From NCBI RefSeq assembly GCF_036002945.1, contig NZ_CP108529.1:7187001-7251000 (forward strand): 64,000 bases of DNA. Reading direction: 5' to 3'. Positions 56,632 through 64,000 of the stretch are shown piece by piece. Both the position numbers and the translations under genes were made by a program. The notes beneath the pieces are model-generated. The model saw only the letters and a list, made by a program, of their open reading frames with translations, did no database searches and was not told the DNA's origin. The stretch's first letter is position 1, and every line of letters begins with the position of its first letter. Source of the stretch: Streptomyces sp. NBC_01224 (GTDB taxonomy: Bacteria > Actinomycetota > Actinomycetes > Streptomycetales > Streptomycetaceae).

Positions 56632-57291
56632 ATGTCTGATGCTGCGCAGCCCACCGCTGCCGAGGTACGCGCCGCCGCCGAAGCGATCAAAGCCGCGCTC
56701 GACCATCACCTCGAGGCGGTCGAACGCCGGACAGGGGACGATGATCCCGCTGTCTACGATGCGTTCAATGCACTGGCCGCTGCCGCCGAGTTCTACGACG
56801 AACTTCTCTACGACCGCTACGACGAGGTCACCCCTTTCGAGATCCCGGGTGCGGAGGACTCCCTGCCGCCGTATGCCGGCCCCGAGGAGCCGAACGCGCT
56901 GAGTGTGCTGATCCGGCGCGACTACGCGGTGGTGGAGCCGCCGCGGCTGCTGGCACAGGCCCAGCGGGTCGCCGACCTCGATCCGGACGATCGCGCCGGC
57001 GGGAGCGCCGCGGTGGTGGGCTCCAGCGTCCATGCCGCGCTCGGAGTGCTCTTCGGTGAGTACGAACCGGACGAGATCGCTTCCCGGCATACGGAGTTCG
57101 GTCTGGAGGAGGGCGATTCCACGCTCTGGGTCACGGCTGCGGAGGAGCTGCCCGAGGCGGGGGAGTGGCTCGGCGCACCGTTCGACGAAGCGGACCCGCA
57201 GCTGGTGGTCTGCCGCTTCGACGTCAGCGCCGTCTTCGACGAGGACGAATCGGACGAGGAGCCGGCCGGCCTGGTGGTGGACAGCTCCTGA
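56632..57291 (+). CDS. Acidic conserved hypothetical protein
   Basis: A 219-residue soluble protein, strongly acidic, with a C-terminal run FDEDESDEEPAGLVVDSS. The N-terminal half is helical (EVRAAAEAIKAALDHHLEAV; FNALAAAAEFYDELLYDRYD). No enzymatic motif or membrane segment is seen. ATG 56632 is chosen because MSDAAQPT begins where the sequence turns protein-like; a TACGGATAGCGT -10-like sequence lies about 20 bp upstream, so the message may be almost leaderless. It ends just before a strong hairpin facing the RecD2-like gene. Function unknown. Confidence 0.75.
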   Translation: MSDAAQPTAAEVRAAAEAIKAALDHHLEAVERRTGDDDPAVYDAFNALAAAAEFYDELLYDRYDEVTPFEIPGAEDSLPPYAGPEEPNALSVLIRRDYAVVEPPRLLAQAQRVADLDPDDRAGGSAAVVGSSVHAALGVLFGEYEPDEIASRHTEFGLEEGDSTLWVTAAEELPEAGEWLGAPFDEADPQLVVCRFDVSAVFDEDESDEEPAGLVVDSS

Positions 57292-57297
57292 TCCGTC

Positions 57298-57331
57298 CGC
57301 CGGACGGGCTCGAAACCGAGCCCGTCCGGCG
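57298..57331. terminator. Perfect 15-bp hairpin, bidirectional terminator
   Basis: CGCCGGACGGGCTCG (57298-57312) and its exact complement (57317-57331) surround an AAAC loop between the convergent hypothetical and RecD2-like genes. Its right arm belongs to the dispersed gene-end repeat (57319-57340). Confidence 0.8.
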
Positions 57332-57340
57332 ATGGGGGAC
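57319..57340 (+). repeat. Dispersed gene-end repeat, copy 3
   Basis: Matches CCCGTCCGGCGATTGAGGAC with GATGGGGG in place of GATTGAGG. Here the repeat contributes one arm of a terminator, which hints at how these repeats function. Confidence 0.6.
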
Positions 57341-57357
57341 AGGGCGCGCTCCGGTCA

Positions 57358-59703
57358 TCAGGCCGGAGCCTCCAGCAGGGTGCGCAGTCGCGTCGTGCGG
57401 TCCTGGGCCGGGGACTGGGCGACCGCGCGCTGGAGCGCCTGATCCACCCCGTGCACGACGGACAGATGCCGCTCCCCGCGGCTGAAGGCGGTGTACACCC
57501 AGGAGCGACTCAGTCCCTGGGCGGCGTCACCCGGCAGCACGACGACCACTGCGGGCCACCGCATCCCGGCCGCCTGGTGGGCACTGAGGGCCCAGCCGTG
57601 GCGTACGGACGACTCCACCCGCTCCTTCGATACGACGACCTTCGTGCCCGCGCAGTCCAGATGCAGGCCCTCGGCGTCGGCCGAGACGACCACCCCGGGC
57701 ACGGTCCTGCCGGGCGTCGGGACATGGACGACACGGTCGCCCGGGTCGAAGCCGCCGAACCGCCCCGGGCCGGGGTTGAGCCGCTGCTTCAGTGCCGTGT
57801 TCAACGCCCGGGTGCCCGCCGAGCCGCCGTGGCCGACGGTGATCACCTGGGTGTCGGCCGACGGTACGCCGATGGCGCGCGGCACCGAGTCGGCGACCAG
57901 TTGCACGGTGCGGTGCACCGCCTCGCCCGCGTCGCGCACGGGGACGATCACCACCTCCTTGCCGGGCGCCGCGACCTGGTTCAGCTCGCCGATGCCGATG
58001 CCGGAGACCAGTTCGCCGATCGGTCCCGGATCCGGCGTACGGGACACGATCTGCGGGCAGGCACGGGCATCCAGCACATCGGCGAACACCCGCCCCGCAC
58101 CGGCCGAGCCCAGCACGCCCGGGTCACCGCTGAGCACCAGCCGGGTGCCGTCGGCCAGCGACTCCACGAGGATCGCGGCGGTCTCGACGTCCAGCTGCGG
58201 GGCGTCCAGCACAACGAGCAGGTCGATGGCGATCGCCCCCTCCTCGTCCCGTCCCGGGCCCTCCGCTCCGGAGAGCAGCCCGGCGAGTGTGACGGCCGCC
58301 GACGGATCGCCGGTCGCCTCGGCCAGTCGACGCCTGCCGTCGACGCTGTGCACGGCCCCCAGGGCGCGCAGTCCGAGGCCGCGGGCGGCGGTGATCAGCG
58401 CGGCGGGTTCGGCCCTGGCCGCCTCGCCGCCGGTGTGCGCCACGAGACCGTGGGCCGCGACCGCACGGATCAGCTCGGCCGCCGACGGGGAGCCCGCGGC
58501 CGAGGCAGGCTCCGTCCAGTCGGCGTCCTTCTCGCAGGCGTTGACCAGGCGGGCCAGACCGTCGGCGAGGCTCTCCTCGGCGAGTGCGTACCGGTCGAGA
58601 CCGAGCAGCACCTGCACCGGTTCCTGCCCGGCCCGGTCCTCCGCGCCTCCTTCGGCGTCCTCGCCCGGTTCCGCGGGTGTCTCGGACTCCTGGTCGTCCT
58701 GCCCGTCCTGGAAGACCAGGGCGACGCCCTCGGCGACGGCGTACTGTACGGCTGCTTCGGGGTCGGTCACCGAGCGCTCGGCGAGCGCGGCACGCACCAC
58801 CGTCGCATCCAGTGCCGTGTGGCCCTGGAGCGCGGCCCGCTCCAGCAGCCAGCCGACCAGGGCCGCGGTGCGCCGCTCGTCGTCAGGACCGCACTCGGCG
58901 CCCAGCATGGCCCGTGCGAAACCGTCGGCCTGCTCGGGCCTGACTCCCGGCACGGTCAGCAACTGCCACGGGTCCTCGCGCAGTGCATCGGCGGCCTGCG
59001 CACCGAGGGCCTCGGCCGCCGGGCCCGCCAGCGCTCCGGGCGCTCCGCCCTCGGCCAGTACGGCGGCCACCGCGGCGACAGCTTCCGGTGAGGCGCCCTG
59101 CGGAGCCGGGGCCTGCTCGGGCGCGCGGGGGCGTACCGGAGCGGGCGGGGGAACGGCCCGGCGAGGGGCGGCGGGCGCGGGCGAGTCGAAGAACGCGGCG
59201 GCGGGCTTCTCACCGCTCTCCACGGCACGCACGGCCGCCAGCAGATCGGCCGCCTGGCCGCTCAGCTTCGCACCGGCGGCGATGGGGCCTTCCTTCTCGG
59301 CCTTGCGCTTCTCGATCCGCTCCCTCAGCTCACGCTGGGCGGCGAGCTCGGCCTCGGCCTCGGAGAGCGGTGCGGGGGCGGCAGCCGCCCCGTCCACGGC
59401 GCCGTCGGCTGTGGCTGTCCCGTCGGTTTCGGTCGTGCCGGCGGTCTCGTCGGCCGCTTCATCGGTCACGCCGTCGGCCCCGGCGCCGGCTTCGGCTGCT
59501 TCCGCGGTCCCGGAGGTCCCGGAGTCGTCATCCTCCGTCTCCGCGGCGCCGGCGGCGTCGTCGGCCGTCGTCGATCCCTCGCCGCCGTCGTGACCCTCGT
59601 CCTCCGGGGACGGAGCGGGCCCGGAGGGGGAGGGGTCCGCGACAACGCTGTCGTCGTCGGCGGCCGGGGAGCCGGGGGTTTCCCCCCGGGGAAGCGCAGT
59701 CAC
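57358..59703 (-). CDS. RecD2-like helicase-fold protein with lost ATPase motifs
   Basis: A 781-residue protein. Residues 1-150 are acidic low-complexity sequence (AAETEDDDSGTSGTAEAAEA), then a helical part and a HhH-type region (LLTVPGVRPEQADGFARAML, about 270). The rest follows RecD2 but each helicase motif is altered. The P-loop position reads TGGEAARAE instead of TGGPGTGKT. Motif II is VVLDAPQLD instead of VDEASMLD. Motif III is SGDPGVLGSAGAG and lacks the Gln. Motif V/VI reads LSAHQAAG instead of HKSQG, with WVYTAFSRGERHLSVVHG. The fold is recognisable and the frame intact, so it is a maintained non-ATPase paralogue, perhaps a structural or DNA-binding protein. The GTG start overlaps the aldo/keto reductase stop (GTGA). 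Confidence 0.82.
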   Translation of the reverse strand: MTALPRGETPGSPAADDDSVVADPSPSGPAPSPEDEGHDGGEGSTTADDAAGAAETEDDDSGTSGTAEAAEAGAGADGVTDEAADETAGTTETDGTATADGAVDGAAAAPAPLSEAEAELAAQRELRERIEKRKAEKEGPIAAGAKLSGQAADLLAAVRAVESGEKPAAAFFDSPAPAAPRRAVPPPAPVRPRAPEQAPAPQGASPEAVAAVAAVLAEGGAPGALAGPAAEALGAQAADALREDPWQLLTVPGVRPEQADGFARAMLGAECGPDDERRTAALVGWLLERAALQGHTALDATVVRAALAERSVTDPEAAVQYAVAEGVALVFQDGQDDQESETPAEPGEDAEGGAEDRAGQEPVQVLLGLDRYALAEESLADGLARLVNACEKDADWTEPASAAGSPSAAELIRAVAAHGLVAHTGGEAARAEPAALITAARGLGLRALGAVHSVDGRRRLAEATGDPSAAVTLAGLLSGAEGPGRDEEGAIAIDLLVVLDAPQLDVETAAILVESLADGTRLVLSGDPGVLGSAGAGRVFADVLDARACPQIVSRTPDPGPIGELVSGIGIGELNQVAAPGKEVVIVPVRDAGEAVHRTVQLVADSVPRAIGVPSADTQVITVGHGGSAGTRALNTALKQRLNPGPGRFGGFDPGDRVVHVPTPGRTVPGVVVSADAEGLHLDCAGTKVVVSKERVESSVRHGWALSAHQAAGMRWPAVVVVLPGDAAQGLSRSWVYTAFSRGERHLSVVHGVDQALQRAVAQSPAQDRTTRLRTLLEAPA

Positions 59704-60683
59704 AGCGTGCTCCAGTCCTGGTCGGGATAGCGGTGCACGGGCGCCGACACATCGTCGAGCGCCTGGCAGATCTCGTCAGGAAGACTAAGCGCCTCCACTG
59801 ACAATGCCTCCGTGAGCTGCTGCGCGTTGCGCGCGCCGACGATCGGGGCCACCACTCCCGGCCGGTCCCGCACCCAGGCGAGAGCTACCTGGAGCGCCGT
59901 CGTGGCCAGGCCGTCGGCCGCCGTTGCCACCGCGTCCACGATGCGGCTCGCCGGGTCGTCGAGATACGGCTCGACGAACGGGGCCAGCAGCTCCGAGGCG
60001 CCGCGTGAGTCCGCCGGGGTGCCCGTCCGGTACTTGCCGGTCAGGACACCCCGGCCCAGCGGGGAGGAAGGCAGCAGCCCCACGCCCAGATCGAGCGCAG
60101 CCGGCAGCACCTCGCGCTCCACACCCCGCTGCAACAGGGAGTACTCCATCTGGGTGCTCGCCAGCCGGGTGCGCACCCCGGGCGACGCGAGCTGCCAGGT
60201 CGCTGCCTTGGCCAGCTGCCAGCCGCAGAAGTTCGACACCCCCGCGTACCGGGCGCGGCCGGTGGACACGGCCAGGTCAACCGCCTGAAGGGTCTCCTCC
60301 AGCGGAGTCACCGGGTCGAAGGCGTGGATCTGCCACAGATCCACGTAATCCGTACCGAGCCGTTCCAAGGAGGAGTCCAGCGCGGCCAGCAGATGGCCGC
60401 GGGATCCGTTGAACCGGCGGTACGGGTCGGCCACGCTGCCCGCCTTCGTCGCGATGACCAGATCGCGCCGTGGCACCAGGCCCTCGGTGAGGTGCCCGAG
60501 CAGATATTCGGCCTCCCCACCGCCGTACACATCAGCCGTGTCGACCAGTGTGCCGCCCGCTTCCCAGAAGGCCTTCAGCTGTTCCGCAGCGTCGTGCTCG
60601 TCGGTGTCCCGGCCCCAGGTCAGGGTGCCGAGCCCGATCCGGGACACTCGAAGGCCGGTGCGGCCGAGATGCCTCTGCTCCAT
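59700..60683 (-). CDS. Aldo/keto reductase
   Basis: A 327-residue NADPH-dependent reductase with a TIM barrel. The catalytic tetrad is seen as Asp in TLVDTADVYGGG with the adjacent Tyr, Lys in VIATKAGS and His in DLWQIHAFD. NADPH contacts are in SPLGRGVLTGKY and IVGARNAQQL. ATG 60683 (MEQRHLGRTGLRVSRIGLG) is the usual AKR N-terminus; the open frame extends upstream without homology. It overlaps the RecD2-like gene by 4 bp, so the two are co-translated, although no functional link is obvious. It is divergent from the LLM oxidoreductase gene. Confidence 0.92.
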   Translation of the reverse strand: MEQRHLGRTGLRVSRIGLGTLTWGRDTDEHDAAEQLKAFWEAGGTLVDTADVYGGGEAEYLLGHLTEGLVPRRDLVIATKAGSVADPYRRFNGSRGHLLAALDSSLERLGTDYVDLWQIHAFDPVTPLEETLQAVDLAVSTGRARYAGVSNFCGWQLAKAATWQLASPGVRTRLASTQMEYSLLQRGVEREVLPAALDLGVGLLPSSPLGRGVLTGKYRTGTPADSRGASELLAPFVEPYLDDPASRIVDAVATAADGLATTALQVALAWVRDRPGVVAPIVGARNAQQLTEALSVEALSLPDEICQALDDVSAPVHRYPDQDWSTL

Positions 60684-60798
60684 GTGCGCTGAGATTACTG
60701 GCCAGAGCCCCACCGGACGGAAGCCTGTGGACAACCCGGCATCAAGTCGCCCCTGCCGGAACCCGTTGCCGCGCGCTAGAGTCCGAAGCTCAGGGACG

Positions 60799-60812
60799 TT
60801 ACTGATCAGTAA
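60799..60812. promoter_or_regulatory. Perfect 14-bp palindrome (TTACTGATCAGTAA)
   Basis: It lies 11 bp before the LLM oxidoreductase start, overlapping the probable ribosome-site approach (AAGGGGAGCGG). The TTACT/AGTAA arms are typical of TetR operators, but no regulator gene is adjacent. Confidence 0.55.
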
Positions 60813-60823
60813 GGGGAGCGGCT

Positions 60824-61873
60824 ATGCGGCTCGGCATCAATCTCGGCTACTGGGGCGCGGGAATGGACGGCGACAACCTCGCCGTCGCCCAGGAGGCCGA
60901 CCGGCTCGGTTACGACGTCTGCTGGGCGGCCGAGGCGTACGGCTCCGACGCGCCGACCGTGCTCTCCTGGGTCGCCGCCCAGACCGAATCGATCGACATC
61001 GGCTCCGCGATCATGCAGATCCCGGCCCGCCAGCCCGCGATGACGGCGATGACCGCCGCCACCCTCGACTCGCTCTCCGGCGGCCGTTTCCGGCTCGGCC
61101 TCGGCGTGTCGGGACCGCAGGTCTCCGAGGGCTGGTACGGCGTCAAGTTCGACAAGCCGCTGGCCCGCACCCGGGAGTACGTCGAGATCGTCCGCAAGGC
61201 GATGTCCCGTGAGCGGCTGTCGTACGAGGGGCAGCACTGGACGCTTCCGCTGCCGGACGGTCCGGGCAAGCCGATCAAGCTCACCGTCCACCCGCAGCGC
61301 GAGCACATCCCGCTCTACATCGCCGCGATCGGCCCGAAGAACCTGGAACAGACCGGCGAGATCGCCGACGGCGCGCTGCTGATCTTCCCGTCCGCGGAGC
61401 ACCTTGAGGACACCGCGGTGAAGTACCTGCGGGCGGGCCGCGAGAAGGCCGGCAAGACGATGGAGGGCTTCGACGTCTGCCCGACGCTGCCGCTGGCCGT
61501 CGGTGACGACATCAAGGGCCTCGCTGACATGTTCCGTCCGTACACCGCGCTGTACGTGGGCGGTATGGGCAGCCGCAAGCAGAACTTCTACAACCAGCTC
61601 GCGCAGCGCATGGGGTACGAGAAGGAAGCCGCCGAGATTCAGGACAAGTACCTGTCCGGAGACAAGAACGGCGCCGCTGCCGCTGTGCCGCACCAGCTGA
61701 TCGACCAGACCACGCTGCTCGGTCCGGTCGAGCGGATCGCCGAGCGGATGCAGGCATATGCCGCGGCGGGTGTCACGACGCTGACGCTGGCTCCGGCCGG
61801 GTTCACGCTCGATGAGCGGATCACGGCTTTGCGGGCCGGTACGGATGCGCTGGAGCGGTCCGGGGTCGCGTAG
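60824..61873 (+). CDS. LLM class F420-dependent oxidoreductase
   Basis: A 349-residue luciferase-like TIM-barrel enzyme. MRLGINLGYWGAGMDGDNLA begins the barrel; LSGGRFRLGLGVSGPQVSEGWYG and PLYIAAIGPKNLEQTGEIADG are the cofactor-binding loops of the F420-dependent (MSMEG/Rv3520c-like) subgroup. Cytoplasmic; reduces or oxidises an unknown organic substrate using coenzyme F420. AAGGGGAG precedes ATG by 6 bases. It appears monocistronic, with a perfect palindrome at its promoter and a long hairpin after its stop. Confidence 0.9.
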   Translation: MRLGINLGYWGAGMDGDNLAVAQEADRLGYDVCWAAEAYGSDAPTVLSWVAAQTESIDIGSAIMQIPARQPAMTAMTAATLDSLSGGRFRLGLGVSGPQVSEGWYGVKFDKPLARTREYVEIVRKAMSRERLSYEGQHWTLPLPDGPGKPIKLTVHPQREHIPLYIAAIGPKNLEQTGEIADGALLIFPSAEHLEDTAVKYLRAGREKAGKTMEGFDVCPTLPLAVGDDIKGLADMFRPYTALYVGGMGSRKQNFYNQLAQRMGYEKEAAEIQDKYLSGDKNGAAAAVPHQLIDQTTLLGPVERIAERMQAYAAAGVTTLTLAPAGFTLDERITALRAGTDALERSGVA

Positions 61874-61919
61874 CGCGGGCTCCGGACTTCCAGGGGCTCC
61901 CGGGCTCCGGGACAGCGCT

Positions 61920-61962
61920 ACGGCCGTGGTGGGGGCTCGGGGGTCCTCCCCGCCACGGCCGT
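61920..61962. terminator. Hairpin terminator downstream of the LLM gene
   Basis: ACGGCCGTGG (61920-61929) pairs with CCACGGCCGT (61953-61962), extended inward by five more pairs including one G-U, with a 13-nt loop, 47 bp after the stop codon. Confidence 0.65.
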
Positions 61963-62042
61963 TACGCGGAACAACGCGTTCGGGGGCGTCTGGTTACGCC
62001 GAACGGCGTGCGGTTCGGTGCGGGGTGACCGGGCTGAGGGTT

Positions 62043-62066
62043 CCGTCCTCGATCGCCGGACGGGCT
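62043..62066 (-). repeat. Dispersed gene-end repeat, copy 4 (inverted)
   Basis: On the complementary strand it reads GCCCGTCCGGCGATCGAGGA, one base from the copy 2 consensus. It lies in the 299-bp gap between the LLM and ferritin-like genes, with a further GCCGTCCGGCGCAGCC fragment nearby. Nothing else is seen in that gap besides the hairpin. Confidence 0.65.
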
Positions 62067-62172
62067 GGAGCGTTGCAGGCCGTCCGGCGCAGCCGGGGGG
62101 TGTTCCTGTTGCCCGGGTGGGCGTGTCGCATTTGACTGGCGAAGGGCGAATGCCGGTACGGAGGTGGCAGTG

Positions 62173-62961
62173 GTGCTCTCGGCAAGGAACCTGTTCCAGG
62201 AGATTCTCGACGAAGACGAGTCGTTCCGGCTGCTCTGTTCCATCGCGGCCAGCGGGGAGTCCCAGGGTGGCTGGGAGAACGGGCGTATCGCGGCCCTCGT
62301 GCCCGGGAGCCAGCGGGCGCTGGCGCCCAAGATCGCGCGGCACGGCGCCGACGAGGACAAGCACGGCCGGATCTTCAACGCGCTGCTGAAGAAGCGCGGG
62401 CTGCAGCCGGTCGAGGTTCCGCACGAGACCGACTACACGATGCTGCTGGAGAAGCATGGCATCGGCCTCGCCCATGAGCGGCTGGGGCGCCAGGAGTCGC
62501 TCTCCGAGCGGGACATCATCACCTACCTCGCCCACAGCCGGGTCACCGAACAGCGAGCCTCCGAGCAGATGACGCTGCTGCGCAAGTACTTCGCCGACCA
62601 CCCCGACCTCGGCCGCGCCGTGAAGATGATCTCGAACGACGAGGACAACCACCTGGCTTACTGCCATGAGGAATTGCTCCGCTTCGCCCGCTTCGGACAC
62701 GGCCGCACGATCCAGCGCATTCTGCGCGAGTGCGCGCTCACCGCGATCCGGGTGTACCGCGATGTCAGCCTCGCCGTGATGAATCACATGGGCCGCATCC
62801 TGCACTGGCCCCGGGCCAAGGCGGCGGTGCTGGCCGCGGGGATCCACGGGGTCTACGCGTACGAACGGCTCGTGGGGTGGCGGCGCATGGTGAGCCTGAC
62901 GCCGCCCGAGCGGCGCGACGCACTGGGCGGTCCCGCGACACAGGCGCCCGAGTTCGCCTGA
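62173..62961 (+). CDS. Ferritin-like domain protein
   Basis: A 262-residue four-helix-bundle protein. Two metal-ligand clusters, ADEDKHGRIF (about residue 60) and NDEDNHLAYCHEELLR (about residue 160), carry the ExxH-type iron ligands. Helices are rich in charged residues and a C-terminal segment (AKAAVLAAGIHGVYAYERLVG) is hydrophobic. GTG 62173 (LSARNLFQEI follows) is 8 bases from GGAGG; GTG 62170 and 62164 are also in frame. Such proteins may be diiron oxygenases or iron-binding proteins; the electron partner and substrate are unknown. It converges on corA. Confidence 0.82.
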   Translation: MLSARNLFQEILDEDESFRLLCSIAASGESQGGWENGRIAALVPGSQRALAPKIARHGADEDKHGRIFNALLKKRGLQPVEVPHETDYTMLLEKHGIGLAHERLGRQESLSERDIITYLAHSRVTEQRASEQMTLLRKYFADHPDLGRAVKMISNDEDNHLAYCHEELLRFARFGHGRTIQRILRECALTAIRVYRDVSLAVMNHMGRILHWPRAKAAVLAAGIHGVYAYERLVGWRRMVSLTPPERRDALGGPATQAPEFA

Positions 62962-62986
62962 TCCGGGGGCCCCGCCCGGCCGCCCG

Positions 62987-63982
62987 TCAGAGCCAGCCGC
63001 GGCGCTTGAACTGCCTGTAGAGGCCGAAGACCACGGAGCCCATCAGCACGATCACCGCCGGATAGGCCCACACCCAGCGGAGCTCCGGCATGTGCGTGAA
63101 GTTCATGCCGTAGATCCCGGCCACCATGGTCGGTACGGCGGCCATCGCCGCCCAGGCCGAGATCTTGCGCATGTCGTCGTTCTGCCGCACGCCCACCTGG
63201 GCCAGCTGCGCCGAGAGGATGTCGGAGAGCAGCCGGTCCAGCCCCTCCACGTACTCGTTGGCGCGGGTCAGATGGTCGCTCACGTCGCGGAAGAACGGCT
63301 GCGAGTGTTCGTGGACGAACGGCACCTCCGCGCTCGCCAGCCGGGCCATGGGGGCACTCAGGGGACCTGTGGCACGACGGAACTCCATGATCTGCCGCTT
63401 GAAGGTGTAGATGCGGGACGCGGTGTTCTTGGTGTCCACGGCGCCGGTCGGCGCGAATACCTCGGTCTCCAGCTCCTCCAGGTCGACCTGGAGTTCGCCC
63501 GCCACCTCGATGTAGTGGTCGACGACGGCGTCGCTGATCGCGTACAGCACGGCGGTCGGCCCGTGCTTGAGAACCTCCGGCTCGGACTCCAGACGGCGGC
63601 GTACCGCGGCGAGCGGGGCGCCCTCCCCGTGCCGGACCGTCACGACGAACGAATCGCCGATGAAGGCCATCAGCTCGTCGGTGGTGACCGTGTCGCTCAG
63701 GTGCTCGTACACCACCGGCTTGATGACCGCGAAGAGCGAGTCGTCGTACACCTCCAGCTTGGGCCGTTGGTGCGCGCTCAGGGCGTCCTCCACGGCCAGC
63801 GGATGGAGTCCGAACTCGCTGCTGACGAGCTCGAATTCCTTCTCCGTCGGCTCGTGCAGACCGATCCAGAGGAACGCGTCCCCGGTGGCCCGTGCCTCCG
63901 CGAGGGCATCGGAGAGGTCGGCGGGGCCTTCGGTACGACGCCCGCCCCGGTAGATCGCACTGTCCACAATCACGGCGCGCAT
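62987..63982 (-). CDS. corA: CorA family magnesium/cobalt transporter
   Basis: A 331-residue pentameric ion channel of the inner membrane. The large cytoplasmic domain (residues 1-270) contains LWIGLHEPTEKEFELV and SAHQRPKLEVYDDSLFAVIK. Two C-terminal helices follow: ISAWAAMAAVPTMVAGIYG ending in the selectivity motif GMN (YGMNF) and WAYPAVIVLMGSVVFGLYRQ, with a basic tail FKRRGWL. It is complete in the window; its promoter lies beyond base 64000. No M-box riboswitch can be assessed because only 18 bases of upstream sequence are present. Confidence 0.93.
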   Translation of the reverse strand: MRAVIVDSAIYRGGRRTEGPADLSDALAEARATGDAFLWIGLHEPTEKEFELVSSEFGLHPLAVEDALSAHQRPKLEVYDDSLFAVIKPVVYEHLSDTVTTDELMAFIGDSFVVTVRHGEGAPLAAVRRRLESEPEVLKHGPTAVLYAISDAVVDHYIEVAGELQVDLEELETEVFAPTGAVDTKNTASRIYTFKRQIMEFRRATGPLSAPMARLASAEVPFVHEHSQPFFRDVSDHLTRANEYVEGLDRLLSDILSAQLAQVGVRQNDDMRKISAWAAMAAVPTMVAGIYGMNFTHMPELRWVWAYPAVIVLMGSVVFGLYRQFKRRGWL

Positions 63983-64000
63983 TCTTCCCTGCTCCGGTCC

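Noticed and set aside
1..64000. CRISPR arrays or an intact transposable element
   Set aside because: No regularly spaced direct repeats and no transposase, integrase or recombinase coding sequence was seen on either strand.

Overview
This window is chromosomal DNA from a Streptomyces-type actinomycete. The evidence is very high GC with strong third-position GC, frequent GTG starts and ATGA/GTGA/TGATG gene overlaps. Hallmark genes agree: two chaplins (one short, one long with a sortase LAHTG tail), SoxR with its 2Fe-2S cysteine motif, mycothiol-dependent formaldehyde dehydrogenase, an F420-type LLM oxidoreductase and DUF5703. From memory, the run chpC-chpH, gluconate genes and soxR resembles the SCO1670-SCO1710 part of the S. 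coelicolor core; I could not check this. I saw no phage, insertion sequence with transposase, CRISPR array or biosynthetic gene cluster.

Layout. 1-4.1 kb: a secreted subtilase translationally coupled to a secreted FG-GAP/VCBS protein that runs off the window. 4.3-13.1 kb: oxidative catabolism (aldehyde and alcohol dehydrogenases, acyl-CoA dehydrogenase, MaoC hydratase) with TetR regulators, plus an ArsR-type regulator, EamA transporter and PPK2 (apparently frameshifted at its C-terminus). 13.2-18.8 kb: SoxR, an 81-bp hairpin element, a zinc-ribbon-like hypothetical, a large secreted Ntn acylase and a Tat-exported NamZ-type muramidase. 19-22.1 kb: SDR, acyl-CoA synthetase and TetR operon. 22.1-27.4 kb: a LysR remnant, a small ORF and a 1,536-residue HEAT-like repeat protein. 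27.5-29.7 kb: acyl-CoA dehydrogenase and APH-type kinase. 29.9-39.6 kb: glucarate dehydratase-like enzyme, broken quinone oxidoreductase, a DUF202 pair, NUDIX, SDR/TetR, DMT transporter, FAD dehydrogenase, ASCH protein and a molybdopterin protein/cytochrome b pair. 39.7-42.5 kb: gluconate uptake and phosphorylation with divergent gntR. 42.5-46.6 kb: TetR, APC permease and amidohydrolase. 46.8-49.5 kb: formaldehyde detoxification pair and pseudouridine synthase. 49.6-53.3 kb: two paralogous anchored proteins and a wrecked lacZ. 53.4-64 kb: tRNA-Leu(GAG), M20 peptidase, chaplins, DUF5703, a RecD2-like protein that has lost its ATPase motifs, aldo/keto reductase, LLM oxidoreductase, ferritin-like protein and CorA.

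How the genes work together. Several TetR genes sit beside dyad sequences that recur elsewhere in the window, which suggests small local regulons. A 17-bp dyad lies before the aldehyde dehydrogenase (4300) and between tetR and the acyl-CoA dehydrogenase (10308). An exact 16-mer precedes both tetR (11898) and maoC (13127). A third motif precedes the SDR/acyl-CoA synthetase/tetR operon (18974) and, 11 kb away, the kinase/acyl-CoA dehydrogenase operon (29770). The four enzymes in that last regulon match the logic of the levulinate/4-hydroxyacyl-CoA pathway (LvaE/LvaD/LvaA/LvaC; ACAD10/11 in animals). I consider it the most interesting system here.

The region also carries many decayed genes (lacZ, lysR, quinone oxidoreductase, probably the ppk2 tail), and a recurrent 20-bp intergenic sequence sits at gene ends.
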